A stretch of 64,000 nucleotides of DNA, taken from Acidobacteriota bacterium (GTDB lineage: Bacteria; Acidobacteriota; Blastocatellia; Pyrinomonadales; Pyrinomonadaceae). This document shows, piece by piece, positions 35,500 through 44,128 of the stretch. The notes under the pieces are model-generated. The model was not told the DNA's origin. It ran no database searches and was given only the letters and a program-made list of their open reading frames with translations. Location of the stretch: NCBI GenBank assembly GCA_016703965.1, contig JADJBB010000025.1, positions 744,001 through 808,000 of the forward strand. The letters run 5' to 3'. The position numbers and the translations under genes were made by a program. Position 1 is the first letter of the stretch, and each line of letters begins with the position of its first letter.

Positions 35500-37473
35500 C
35501 TAACTCATCAAAAAATGTAATGTGGTGTCTCCTAACCGCAGACGGTCGCCGCTGGTGAGCGGGTGCGGTTGTCGCGGCTGTAATCGAACGGAATCGCTCA
35601 ATCCTGCTACGAGTATCGTTCCATTCGACGAACCAAGGTCTTCTACCATGAATCCTCCGCCCTCGCGCCAGATGCGGGCGTGACGCCGGGATATCTTGGT
35701 TTGCGGATCAAACTTGGAAAGATCGACCTCAGGAAAAATATTGGATTGCGGATCGCGTCGGCCGAGCAGGTTTTCGTTTTTTTCGAGCGAAAATACGGGC
35801 GTGTCTAGTTCACTCGTACCGTCAATGAGTAGCTTTGCCGTAACGCCCGTTCTCGGATAGATCTCAGCGTGCACTCCTTGCTGGCCGATCGGCTGCTTCG
35901 CACCGCAAAAAGCGCAGAACATGTCCGTTGCAACTATCCGCTGGCCGCAAAACCCGCAAAATACGGTTTGATTCTCAAGGCTGACTGCCATCGGAGCCTC
36001 AGAGACCCCAAAAGTGATTTGCCCGCTCCTCAGGTGGTCCAGGTGTTCAGCCAGCGACCGGCGCATCGCATCCGCCGAGGGAAAGCGGTGTTCCGCACTG
36101 TACTCGACCGAACGCATCAGAATCCGCTCCATCTGATCAGAAAGCTGCGGGTTGATCTGCCGAGGCCGCGGATTCTTTTGAAAGTCGAATATCAGAAGCG
36201 GATTATTCTGTGGATCAGCTCCCGTCAGCAGATGGAACATGGTCGATCCTAGACTGTAAATGTCCGATCGGGGCTCAACCTGCCCCGAGAATAGCTCAGG
36301 CGGCGCGTAGCCCATGGTACCAACGGCTGTAACGCCCTTTTCTTGTTGATTGATGGAACGGGCAATTCCAAAGTCAATTAGCATTACCTTGCCGGTAGTG
36401 CCGTCGAGCATGATATTCGATGGCTTCAGGTCGCGGTAAACGATGGTAGTCGGAAGGTTGTGAAGATAAGACAGAACGTCTGCCACCTGGATCGCCCATT
36501 CTGTAACCGTACGTTCATCGATCCGTCCGCCCGGAGTCGAGCGAAGCCGGGCCGCAAGATCGCCGCCGGAGATGTACTTCATCACCAGGTAGAATCGGCC
36601 CTCAAGGTTGTCGAAAAAGTAATCGTAGATCGTCGGAATAGACGGATGGTCTAGTGTCGAGAGGATCGTTGATTCGCGCTTAAAATCCTCAACAGCCTTA
36701 TTTTGCTGCTCTTCCTCGATACTTGACTGCACCATTTCCTTTACGGCTCTTTCAATTCCGCCAAGGTTTTGATCGCAGGCAAGATATACTGCTCCCATCC
36801 CGCCGCCGCCGATCTTTCGGACGATCTTATACCGCGAATTTAGGAGCGTTCCCTCGGCCAGAGGCTTTAGCGCGCCACGCTTGCCGTCGGTTGTGATACT
36901 ACCAAGCGGTTGTTCCGTCTGGCCGAGATCGGAACCGGATAGCTCCGTTTCTAAACTCTCGGAGGCTGGCACCGCGAAATCATTTGTGCTGACCTTTGGT
37001 TGTTGTTCATCCTCAAGATCGGCTTCAAAAGAGGCATCTTCGGCGCTGTTCTCAGCATTTACTACTGCCTCGGCATTTTCTGGGCCTTCCTCAGGTTCAG
37101 TACCCATCGAAGGCCGATCCGCCGGAAGTTCAATAAAATTCTCCAATTCCGCGGGATGCTCGGGTTCTTCAGACACCGCCACAAGTTGTTCTTCCCTAAT
37201 TTCCAGTTCGGGATTTTCGTCTTGGTGGCTCAATTCTTCCGGTGTCTCGTCTAATTCGATCCGTTCTTCGGCAGGAACTACCTTATCCGACTCGGAACTC
37301 ACTTCCTCGGCGTTTTCATCGAACATCTTTGCCATCAGCTCGTCAGGATCACTGAAAGCCGATACATGTCCGCTGATGTCGATCGGCGCGTCAGATTTTT
37401 GTGCGACGCCGCACATCGGACAAAAGCCAGTATTTTCGGCGACTTCGAAATCGCAATTATGACAGAGGGGCAT
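35500..37473 (-). CDS. Serine/threonine protein kinase with zinc ribbons and FHA
   Basis: 657 residues. An N-terminal zinc ribbon (CHNC, CPMC), a long acidic disordered region (about 40-190), a Hanks-type kinase (about 215-480) with GGGGMG (222-227), Lys245, VYRDLKPSN and DFG, then a second zinc ribbon (CGFC, CAFC) and a C-terminal FHA domain (about 575-650). No transmembrane helix follows the kinase, unlike PknB-type kinases, so it is probably cytosolic. It has a full catalytic set. Neighbours are an FHA/zinc-ribbon protein (28 bases before), RDD and the PP2C phosphatase; together they look like one phospho-signalling unit. Confidence 0.92.
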   Translation of the reverse strand: MPLCHNCDFEVAENTGFCPMCGVAQKSDAPIDISGHVSAFSDPDELMAKMFDENAEEVSSESDKVVPAEERIELDETPEELSHQDENPELEIREEQLVAVSEEPEHPAELENFIELPADRPSMGTEPEEGPENAEAVVNAENSAEDASFEADLEDEQQPKVSTNDFAVPASESLETELSGSDLGQTEQPLGSITTDGKRGALKPLAEGTLLNSRYKIVRKIGGGGMGAVYLACDQNLGGIERAVKEMVQSSIEEEQQNKAVEDFKRESTILSTLDHPSIPTIYDYFFDNLEGRFYLVMKYISGGDLAARLRSTPGGRIDERTVTEWAIQVADVLSYLHNLPTTIVYRDLKPSNIMLDGTTGKVMLIDFGIARSINQQEKGVTAVGTMGYAPPELFSGQVEPRSDIYSLGSTMFHLLTGADPQNNPLLIFDFQKNPRPRQINPQLSDQMERILMRSVEYSAEHRFPSADAMRRSLAEHLDHLRSGQITFGVSEAPMAVSLENQTVFCGFCGQRIVATDMFCAFCGAKQPIGQQGVHAEIYPRTGVTAKLLIDGTSELDTPVFSLEKNENLLGRRDPQSNIFPEVDLSKFDPQTKISRRHARIWREGGGFMVEDLGSSNGTILVAGLSDSVRLQPRQPHPLTSGDRLRLGDTTLHFLMS

Positions 37474-37501
37474 TTTTGTCTCTTTGGTATCTAGCTCTAA
37501 C

Positions 37502-38080
37502 CTAGTCGATGATTTTAAATCTTAAAAAGGTTTTTCCGACTATGACTTCGTCGCCGTCGTTCAATAGTTGGGCGTTTCCCGGCAACAGCCGGCGTCCCCT
37601 ATTAACATACGTGCCATTGGTAGAACCCAGATCTTCAATAAAGTAGCCGCCATTATTGCGGATGATCCGAGCGTGGCGCCGAGAAACTTTAGCATCTGAG
37701 TCATGAGCATCGAGATCGACATCAGGGAATATCCCGTTGTCCGCATCCCAGCGTCCGATCGTCGATTCGTCACTGACGAGACGGAACTCGGTTCCCGGCC
37801 CATCACCACGTTCGATCATAAGTGAAGCGTGAGCCGATCCTGAGTTAACGTTTTTCACGTGCGACAGAGGCGTCGCCGGTTCGGGCTCGAAGGCGACCGG
37901 GGGCACGCCCAGCGAGGTAACGCTGACCGGCCGCGAAAAAGAACTCGCCGATGGCGGTGGAACATATGCCGGCTGAGGTGTTTCTTCGACGGGAGGCGAA
38001 GCGATCAACCTGCTTCCGCACTCATCGCAGAAACGGGACGTATCAAGATTTGCCGTTTGGCATGCTGAGCATCTGATCAT
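37502..38080 (-). CDS. FHA-domain zinc-ribbon protein
   Basis: 192 residues. An N-terminal zinc ribbon (CSACQTA...CDEC), a Pro/Ser-rich linker (about 28-70), and an FHA domain (about 85-190) with GRWDADNGIF, SRRHARIIRN and DLGSTNGTYVNRG. It is a candidate phosphothreonine reader for the kinase encoded next. It is the first gene of the minus-strand cluster and is divergent from the adaptor gene at 38356, so the 275-base gap should carry both promoters. Confidence 0.88.
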   Translation of the reverse strand: MIRCSACQTANLDTSRFCDECGSRLIASPPVEETPQPAYVPPPSASSFSRPVSVTSLGVPPVAFEPEPATPLSHVKNVNSGSAHASLMIERGDGPGTEFRLVSDESTIGRWDADNGIFPDVDLDAHDSDAKVSRRHARIIRNNGGYFIEDLGSTNGTYVNRGRRLLPGNAQLLNDGDEVIVGKTFLRFKIID

Positions 38081-38283
38081 GATTTTCTTTACTCGCTAAG
38101 TCTTTTGCGGCGAGGTGTAAACAAGCCATAATTTTACATCGTCGTAAGTTGTACGTAAATCCTAATTCTACCTGAATTTTACGTCAAACCTTTAATGATG
38201 GTTCCTGCCACTGTTGCAATTGTCTTACATGCCCGCACTTTTTTGAAACAATGAGAAAAATCTCGTCGTAATACCCGCTTGAT

Positions 38284-38313
38284 ACGACATCCACAGGCAC
38301 ATTTAGCTATACT
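38284..38313 (+). promoter_or_regulatory. Candidate promoter for the adaptor/MacB-type operon
   Basis: ACGACA (38284-38289) and TATACT (38308-38313) are 18 bases apart; a start near 38320 leaves a ~36-base leader with GAGAGGA before ATG 38356. The -35 matches four of six consensus bases. Confidence 0.45.
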
Positions 38314-38355
38314 CTAAGGTTTAGAGACTTAATTTTTTGAGAGGAACATTCATCT

Positions 38356-39906
38356 ATGGCATTGAGCCGTAAAACCAAGATCATCGTTGGCGTTGTTGCC
38401 GTTTTATTGATCGCAGCCGTGATCATCGGCAGCATCTTCGCCACGCGTAAGGATACACCGGAAGTTACGGTTGTTAAGGTAGAAACCAGGAAAGAGCTTA
38501 GGTCGACCGTCACATCTTCCGGAGAAGTGCGGCCGATACAGTTCATGAACCTTACAAGTGAGGTTCAGGGCCGTATCGAGGAGATCTATGTTAAGGAAGG
38601 CGACCAGGTGATCAAAGGGCAGCCGCTCGTCCGACTCGATCCCAATCAGCTTCAGTCGAATACGGACGCCCAGTTGGCTGCATTTCAAGCCTCGCAGGAT
38701 GAAGTTCGTGTTTCTCAGTCGCAGGTGACGGCAGCCCAGAACAACTATGCCTCAGCCCAGCAGCAGTATAACGTCGCTCAGGTTGCGATCGACTCTGCAC
38801 GTCAGGCGATCGTAGCGGCTCAGGCCGATGTCGACAGAGCCCAGGTCGAGGTTAATGCCGCGAATCGCGAGCTTCTTCGAAATCAGCAGCTCCTTGAGAG
38901 CGGCGTTATTGCGAGGTCTGAATACGATTCAGCTAAAGACCGCGTTGAAAACGCGAAAGCATCGCTTAATAATGCAAAGTCTAACCTCAATTCCCGTCAG
39001 ATCAGCGTAAGAGATGTACAAACACGGCTTGCCCAGCAGCAGGTTTTGGTTCGCGATGCCAAACGCGGTGTTGATACTGCCAACCTCAATGTTGCGTCTA
39101 GCCAATCACGAGCCAATCAGTCAGCCGCTCAGCTTCGCGGACAGCGTAACCAGCGTGATAAAACGCTTCAGGTCGCTCCGATCAACGGCGTGATCGCTGA
39201 GATCCCGTCGAAGGTTGGTACCTTCGCCGTCGCTGGCCTTTCGACAACCGCACTATTGACCATCGCCGACATGTCCCAGATCAATGTCGAAGTAAAAGTC
39301 GATGAAACCTCGATCGATAAGGTTGAAGTTGGCCAAAAGGCAAAGATCAAGGTCGATGCATTCGGAGACAAGGAGATCGCGGGTGAGGTCATTCAGAAAA
39401 CTCCGCTTGCTGTAGGTAAATCACAGACGAGCGGCGGTCTTTCGGTGAATATCAACGTCCAGGAAGCTAAAGAATTTCGCGTCGTTATCCAGATGCGGGA
39501 CCTTCCAAAGGAAATTCAGGAAGGCCTTCGCCCGGGTATGAGTGCAACGGCTGAGATAACGACCAAAGTAGTTAATGATGTGATCGCGATACCGCTGCAG
39601 GCAGTTATTGAAAAGAAACCTGACGCTCAAGCGTCTCCGACCATCCAGGGCGACGCCCCGCAGCCTGCGGCGGGCGGTGAAAAACCAAAAATGATAACCG
39701 GCGTCTACGTTCTCGATGGAACGAAGGCCAAGTTTGTCGAGGTGACGACCGGCATCATCGGCGAATCTGATCGGCAGATCCTAACCGGCCTCAAGGAAGG
39801 CGACGAAGTGATAACGGGGCCAAGCAGGGTTCTAAATACACTTAAAGAAGGCACAGTCGTTAAAAAAGCCGTCAAGAAAGAGGGTGAAGCCGCGGCGAAG
39901 ACCTAG
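38356..39906 (+). CDS. HlyD/MacA-type periplasmic adaptor protein
   Basis: 516 residues. A membrane anchor (about 7-29), a lipoyl-like domain half (RPIQFMNLTSEVQGRIEEIYVKEG...), a very long Gln/Ala-rich coiled-coil hairpin (about 95-270, with several DVQ/NARA-type heptads), then the second lipoyl half (VAPINGVIAEIPSKVGTFAV), a beta-barrel and a C-terminal domain with a Pro/Ala-rich insertion (about 415-440). It bridges inner membrane pump and outer membrane channel in tripartite systems. The gene leads the ATPase/permease series, and GAGAGGA precedes its ATG. Confidence 0.88.
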   Translation: MALSRKTKIIVGVVAVLLIAAVIIGSIFATRKDTPEVTVVKVETRKELRSTVTSSGEVRPIQFMNLTSEVQGRIEEIYVKEGDQVIKGQPLVRLDPNQLQSNTDAQLAAFQASQDEVRVSQSQVTAAQNNYASAQQQYNVAQVAIDSARQAIVAAQADVDRAQVEVNAANRELLRNQQLLESGVIARSEYDSAKDRVENAKASLNNAKSNLNSRQISVRDVQTRLAQQQVLVRDAKRGVDTANLNVASSQSRANQSAAQLRGQRNQRDKTLQVAPINGVIAEIPSKVGTFAVAGLSTTALLTIADMSQINVEVKVDETSIDKVEVGQKAKIKVDAFGDKEIAGEVIQKTPLAVGKSQTSGGLSVNINVQEAKEFRVVIQMRDLPKEIQEGLRPGMSATAEITTKVVNDVIAIPLQAVIEKKPDAQASPTIQGDAPQPAAGGEKPKMITGVYVLDGTKAKFVEVTTGIIGESDRQILTGLKEGDEVITGPSRVLNTLKEGTVVKKAVKKEGEAAAKT

Positions 39907-39908
39907 CC

Positions 39909-39997
39909 GGAACGCAGGCATCCTGCCTGCGTTCCCAATTGTTCGCAACTACGGCTCAAGTTTGAGCTTTATGTATACGCAGGCATGATGCCTGCGG
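39909..39997. repeat. Pair of REP-like palindromes
   Basis: First copy 39909-39935: GGAACGCAGGCA-TCC-TGCCTGCGTTCC, a perfect 12-bp stem. Second copy 39979-39997: CGCAGGCA-TGA-TGCCTGCG. They share CGCAGGCA/TGCCTGCG and lie 44 bases apart between the adaptor stop and the ATPase start. Neither has a T run, so they are not classic terminators. Interspersed palindromes of this kind are common in large bacterial genomes. Confidence 0.75.
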
Positions 39998-40004
39998 TCC
40001 AATC

Positions 40005-40757
40005 ATGTACCGATTTATGGACGAAGAAAACGGAAATGGCGGTTCGTCTGCCTCGAAGATCGAAGGCCCGGGCGAAGCTTTGATAAGTATGCGACACATC
40101 TGGAAAACGTACCAGATGGGTAACGAAGAGCTTCATGCTCTCAAGGATGTGTCCTTCGAAGTTAAACGAAACGAATACGTTGCGATCATCGGGCCTTCCG
40201 GCTCGGGTAAGTCGACATTGATGAACCTGATCGGCTGCCTCGACTCCCCGTCAAAAGGTGAATACTGGATCAACGGCAATCTGGTCTCCGATATGACAGA
40301 TGACGAACTGGCGCGCATCCGAAACAAAGAGATCGGCTTTGTTTTCCAGACTTTCAATCTTCTCGCCCGTGCTACGGCGTTGCACAATGTTGAGCTTCCG
40401 CTGATATACGCAGGTATGAGAACGGCGGAACGACACGATCAGGCTCTCGCCTCCCTGACAGCAGTTGAACTTGGAGATCGCGTGATGCACCGGCCGAATG
40501 AACTTTCTGGTGGCCAGCGACAGCGTGTTGCGATCGCTCGGGCGTTAGTGAATAACCCGTCAATTTTGCTTGCTGACGAACCTACGGGAGCTCTCGATTC
40601 TAAGACGAGCGTCGAGATCATGCATTTGTTCGAAAAGCTTCACGAAGATGGCAATACGATCATTCTCGTTACCCATGAGCCCGAGATCGCCGAACGTGCG
40701 CATCGCGTGATCACGATCCGCGACGGTGAGATCGAGAAAGACGAACGCATCAGGTAA
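40005..40757 (+). CDS. ABC transporter ATPase, MacB/LolD family
   Basis: 250 residues. Walker [10 protein letters not shown], signature [15 protein letters not shown], Walker [12 protein letters not shown] and H-loop VTHEPEIAE are intact; the [11 protein letters not shown] segment is the MacB/LolD/FtsE A-loop. A second ATG at 40017 (MDEENGNG) could be the true start. This is the only ATPase in the set, so it should energise the MacB-type permeases encoded downstream at 41.5-46.6 kb with the preceding adaptor. MacB-type machines drive mechanotransmission from the periplasm rather than pumping across the inner membrane. The stop overlaps the next start (TAATG). Confidence 0.9.
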   Translation: MYRFMDEENGNGGSSASKIEGPGEALISMRHIWKTYQMGNEELHALKDVSFEVKRNEYVAIIGPSGSGKSTLMNLIGCLDSPSKGEYWINGNLVSDMTDDELARIRNKEIGFVFQTFNLLARATALHNVELPLIYAGMRTAERHDQALASLTAVELGDRVMHRPNELSGGQRQRVAIARALVNNPSILLADEPTGALDSKTSVEIMHLFEKLHEDGNTIILVTHEPEIAERAHRVITIRDGEIEKDERIR

Positions 40758-41458
40758 TGGATGGCGTTCCTCGATATGTTTCAGTAGTATTTCTTGTGAC
40801 GGCATTCGCTGCGGTCTGGTTTTTGCTCCAGGCCGCCAAATCCGTTGGTCTGCAGGCATTGCCATCTAAGGTTCTCCTTTTCCTCCTTCCGCTTTGGATC
40901 ATTTTTCAATCTGTCCTGTCGATCGGCGGCTTTTATGAGAATACGGATACCCTGCCGCCAAGGCTTTTTGTTTTTGGCATTCTGCCGGGCTTGGTTTTGA
41001 ATCTCACGTTTCTGCTCTTTTTTCGACCCACCTTTGTTGAAAAGCTCCCGTTAGAGTTGTTGACACTCGTTCATGTTGTTCGAATTCCGGTCGAGTTTGT
41101 GCTCTACTGGCTTTTTTTAGGTTCCATGGTCCCTCGAGAAATGACTTTTGCAAGATGGAACTATGACATCTTGACCGGAATCCTCTCACTGCTCGTTTAC
41201 CTGACGGCCTTCCGAGGGAATACTGTGAATAAGGCCATCCTCGTTGCTTTCAATTTTATCGGACTTGCATTGTTATTGACCGTGGTATCGATCGCGGCAC
41301 TTTCCGTGCCTTCGCCGATCCAGCAAATTGCGTTTGACCAGCCGAATCGAGCGGTCCTGACATTCCCATACTCATTGCTGCCCACGATCGTCGTGCCGAT
41401 CGTGCTTTTTGCCCACTTGGCGTCGCTTTGGAAACTATTTGTTCGGAGGACGAAATAA
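40757..41458 (+). CDS. Polytopic membrane protein, unknown
   Basis: 233 residues, almost entirely hydrophobic with about seven transmembrane segments (roughly 7-27, 36-57, 71-93, 105-127, 139-157, 165-190, 205-225). No motif I recognise. Its start overlaps the ATPase stop by one base (TAATG), so it is translated with it. The gene sits between ATPase and permeases of the MacB-type set; it could be an accessory subunit or an unrelated passenger. Confidence 0.7.
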   Translation: MDGVPRYVSVVFLVTAFAAVWFLLQAAKSVGLQALPSKVLLFLLPLWIIFQSVLSIGGFYENTDTLPPRLFVFGILPGLVLNLTFLLFFRPTFVEKLPLELLTLVHVVRIPVEFVLYWLFLGSMVPREMTFARWNYDILTGILSLLVYLTAFRGNTVNKAILVAFNFIGLALLLTVVSIAALSVPSPIQQIAFDQPNRAVLTFPYSLLPTIVVPIVLFAHLASLWKLFVRRTK

Positions 41459-41527
41459 TAGAGGATTTTTGTTAAACTCTTTCGAGATAGCAACGTATTT
41501 AACTTCTTGACGGATCGGCTGATATAG

Positions 41528-42763
41528 ATGAATTTTTCCGAGACAATAAAACTAGCATTTTCAGCGATTTGGGCACATAAGTTGAGGTCGTTTCTAACGC
41601 TGCTCGGCATGATCATCGGCGTCACGGCGTTCATGGTCGTGCTTTCGCTTCTGCAGGGGTTTAATTCTTACGTTGACGAAAAGATAGCCGGTATTGGCTC
41701 TAATTCTTTCACTCTGCGCCGCTTTAGTTTTGATGATTTTAAGGACACCGATACGATCGCAGCGGCACAGCGCCGGAACAAGGAACTCACCTTCGAAGAA
41801 CGCGATTTCATCCGCGAGCGGGCACAGTTGATCGACAAGATCGGTGCCAAGGCTGGCAACATGTCGAGAGACGTCAAACGCGGCAAGGAATCTCTCAGCA
41901 GTGTCCAGATCTCCGGAGCGGAGCCGATCATCGCAGAGATCGATAAACTGGACATCGCTGAAGGCCGCTATTTTTCGCCGCCCGAGAATGACAATGCTGC
42001 TCGCGTGGCCTACATCGGAATGGATGTTTCGAAGAAGCTATTTCCGCAAGGCGGTGCTCTCGGGCAGGAAATTACGATATCGGGCATACCGTATAAGATC
42101 ATCGGTGTTCAGACGGCAAAAGGAACCGTTTTTGGCCAGCCTCAGGATAATTTCGTGACGCTTCCGATCAAGACTTTCGGCAGTGCATTTGGCGGCCTTA
42201 GAAATAACCGGGCACCGTATTTTGTCATCACTGCGAAAAACGAAAAGACATTCAATGATGCGGTCGAAGAGGTTCGTACTCTGATGCGTATCAAGCGAAA
42301 GATCCCATTTGGAGAAAAGGACACTTTTGGGATCTTAACTCCGGATGCGATCACGGGCATTCGTGACCGCATTTTGGGACCGACCTTTATTGTGATCATT
42401 GCCGTTCCGACGATCGCTCTTGTGGTCGGTGCGATCGTGATCATGAATATCATGCTGGTTTCAGTTACCGAGCGAACGAAAGAGATCGGCATCCGCAAAA
42501 GCCTCGGGGCACGGCAAGCCGACATTCTTAAGCAGTTTCTGATGGAATCGGCGACACTTTCGGCGATCGGGGGCACTATTGGCCTGATAATCGCTGAACT
42601 TCTAGGGATAATTATCACTGCGTTTGTTTTTCAAACACGGATTCCGATCTGGTCGGCCGTTTTCGCAATTCTTGTATCAGGCGGCGTCGGAATACTGGCT
42701 GGCCTGTTTCCAGCATGGAAAGCCGCACGGCTTGACCCAATTGAGGCTCTAAGGGCGGATTGA
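41528..42763 (+). CDS. MacB-type ABC permease, pair 1 first member
   Basis: 411 residues. An N-terminal transmembrane helix in KLRSFLTLLGMIIGVTAFM, a MacB_PCD-like periplasmic domain (about 45-270), then the FtsX-type core with three helices, including IVIMNIMLVSVTERTKEIGI and the C-terminal PAWKAARLDPIEALR. It is a half-permease for the upstream ATPase. It shares the leading LSLLQGFN-YVDEKIAGIGSNSFT region with the gene at 44129, its apparent duplicate. Confidence 0.9.
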   Translation: MNFSETIKLAFSAIWAHKLRSFLTLLGMIIGVTAFMVVLSLLQGFNSYVDEKIAGIGSNSFTLRRFSFDDFKDTDTIAAAQRRNKELTFEERDFIRERAQLIDKIGAKAGNMSRDVKRGKESLSSVQISGAEPIIAEIDKLDIAEGRYFSPPENDNAARVAYIGMDVSKKLFPQGGALGQEITISGIPYKIIGVQTAKGTVFGQPQDNFVTLPIKTFGSAFGGLRNNRAPYFVITAKNEKTFNDAVEEVRTLMRIKRKIPFGEKDTFGILTPDAITGIRDRILGPTFIVIIAVPTIALVVGAIVIMNIMLVSVTERTKEIGIRKSLGARQADILKQFLMESATLSAIGGTIGLIIAELLGIIITAFVFQTRIPIWSAVFAILVSGGVGILAGLFPAWKAARLDPIEALRAD

Positions 42764-42769
42764 TCCAAA

Positions 42770-44032
42770 ATGAATTTTTTAGTCGGTTCATTTTACGAGA
42801 ATTTTAAGATGGCGTTTGATACGCTGCGAAGCAATAAGCTGCGCTCGTTTCTTACGATCGTCGGTGTCGTCGTCGGTGTGATCACTGTGATGCTTATCTC
42901 CTCGATCATTAGCGGAATCAATGTCGCTGTCGAGAAGGAGATCGAGTCATTTGGTACACGGTCGATCTTTCTCTACAAAATGGACATCGGCATCAGAACA
43001 AGCCAGCCGACCCGAGAGGAGCGAATGCGCAAGCCGCTCACGATGGATGATGCCGCCGAGATCGCTAATCTGAAAACGATCGAAGTCGCTGTTCCGTTTC
43101 TCGATATTTCGAATAATTTCTTTGGTCAAAAGATCAACGTAACCGGCAAGAACGGAAAAACTTCTACATCCGTCCAGCTAAATGGAACGCTCCCGGCAGT
43201 GGAAAAAACAAGCTCCGAAGTGCTCGTCGATGGGCGGTGGTTCTCAGACGCGGAAAATGAAGCGAAGGCAAACGTCTGCGTGATCGGCAATTTCGTGAAA
43301 GAAGCCTATTTTCCTTACGAATCCCCGTTAGGCCAAACGATCGAGATCGGATCGCAGGAATACCGCATTATTGGGCTGCTCGAAAAGAAGGAACAACTTT
43401 TCGGCGGCGGCGGCGGTAATAATGACCAGACAAATATCATCTATATGCCGATGAATTCGGCGTTGAAGCTCAAGCCGAATGCGGACGATCTGTTTATCCT
43501 TGCGGTTGCTCGCGAAGGCCAGTTAGAAAAGGCGAAAGATGATATTCAGGACCTTCTGAGAACTCGGCGGCAGGTTAAATTTGGGGACAAGAATAACTTC
43601 GCAATGGAGACCGCAGCCAGCCTTATCGATCAGTTTTCGGCGATCACGGGCGGCGTCTTTCTGGCCATGGTGGTTATCTCTTCGGTCGGTTTGATGATCG
43701 GTGGTATCGGTGTGATGAATATCATGCTCGTGTCGGTTACCGAACGAACCCGCGAGATCGGCATTCGAAAGGCCATCGGTGCAAAGCAGAGTGATATTTT
43801 GCTTCAATTCCTCATTGAGGCCGCCACCTTGACCGGTTTTGGCGGCATTGTCGGCCTTCTGATCGGCTGGGGACTCACTTTCCTGGTACGTATCTTCTTC
43901 CCTTCCTATGTGCCGCTCTGGGCTCCCATTGCCGGTTTCGGTGCGAGTGTGGGCATCGGGCTCATATTCGGACTATTTCCTGCCTGGAAGGCAGCTCGGC
44001 TCGACCCGATCGAGTCGCTCCGATACGAATAA
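42770..44032 (+). CDS. MacB-type ABC permease, pair 1 second member
   Basis: 420 residues with the same FtsX/MacB_PCD layout but a distinct subtype: NKLRSFLTIVGVVVGVITVM, ISSIISGINVAVEKEIESFG and a Gly-rich FGGGGGNN loop near residue 215. The end reads PAWKAARLDPIESLRYE. It starts six bases after the first permease. With that protein it would form a heterodimer. The gene at 45372 is its duplicate. Confidence 0.9.
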   Translation: MNFLVGSFYENFKMAFDTLRSNKLRSFLTIVGVVVGVITVMLISSIISGINVAVEKEIESFGTRSIFLYKMDIGIRTSQPTREERMRKPLTMDDAAEIANLKTIEVAVPFLDISNNFFGQKINVTGKNGKTSTSVQLNGTLPAVEKTSSEVLVDGRWFSDAENEAKANVCVIGNFVKEAYFPYESPLGQTIEIGSQEYRIIGLLEKKEQLFGGGGGNNDQTNIIYMPMNSALKLKPNADDLFILAVAREGQLEKAKDDIQDLLRTRRQVKFGDKNNFAMETAASLIDQFSAITGGVFLAMVVISSVGLMIGGIGVMNIMLVSVTERTREIGIRKAIGAKQSDILLQFLIEAATLTGFGGIVGLLIGWGLTFLVRIFFPSYVPLWAPIAGFGASVGIGLIFGLFPAWKAARLDPIESLRYE

Positions 44033-44128
44033 TTCCGCTTTGCGGTCTCCGATTTTAACTTCCAAGTGTGCTAGACATCACAGACATGTGAAATATTTCA
44101 CGCTACTCTGTCTACAGGCGGTGAGATC

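Noticed and set aside
38081..38355. Possible sigma-54 promoter in the divergent 275-base gap, because rpoN is in the window
   Set aside because: No GG-N10-GC pair with proper flanking bases was found; only a sigma-70-like pair is visible.
39907..39940. Hairpin after the adaptor gene as an intrinsic terminator
   Set aside because: The stem is strong but there is no T run, a second related palindrome follows, and the next gene continues the same system.
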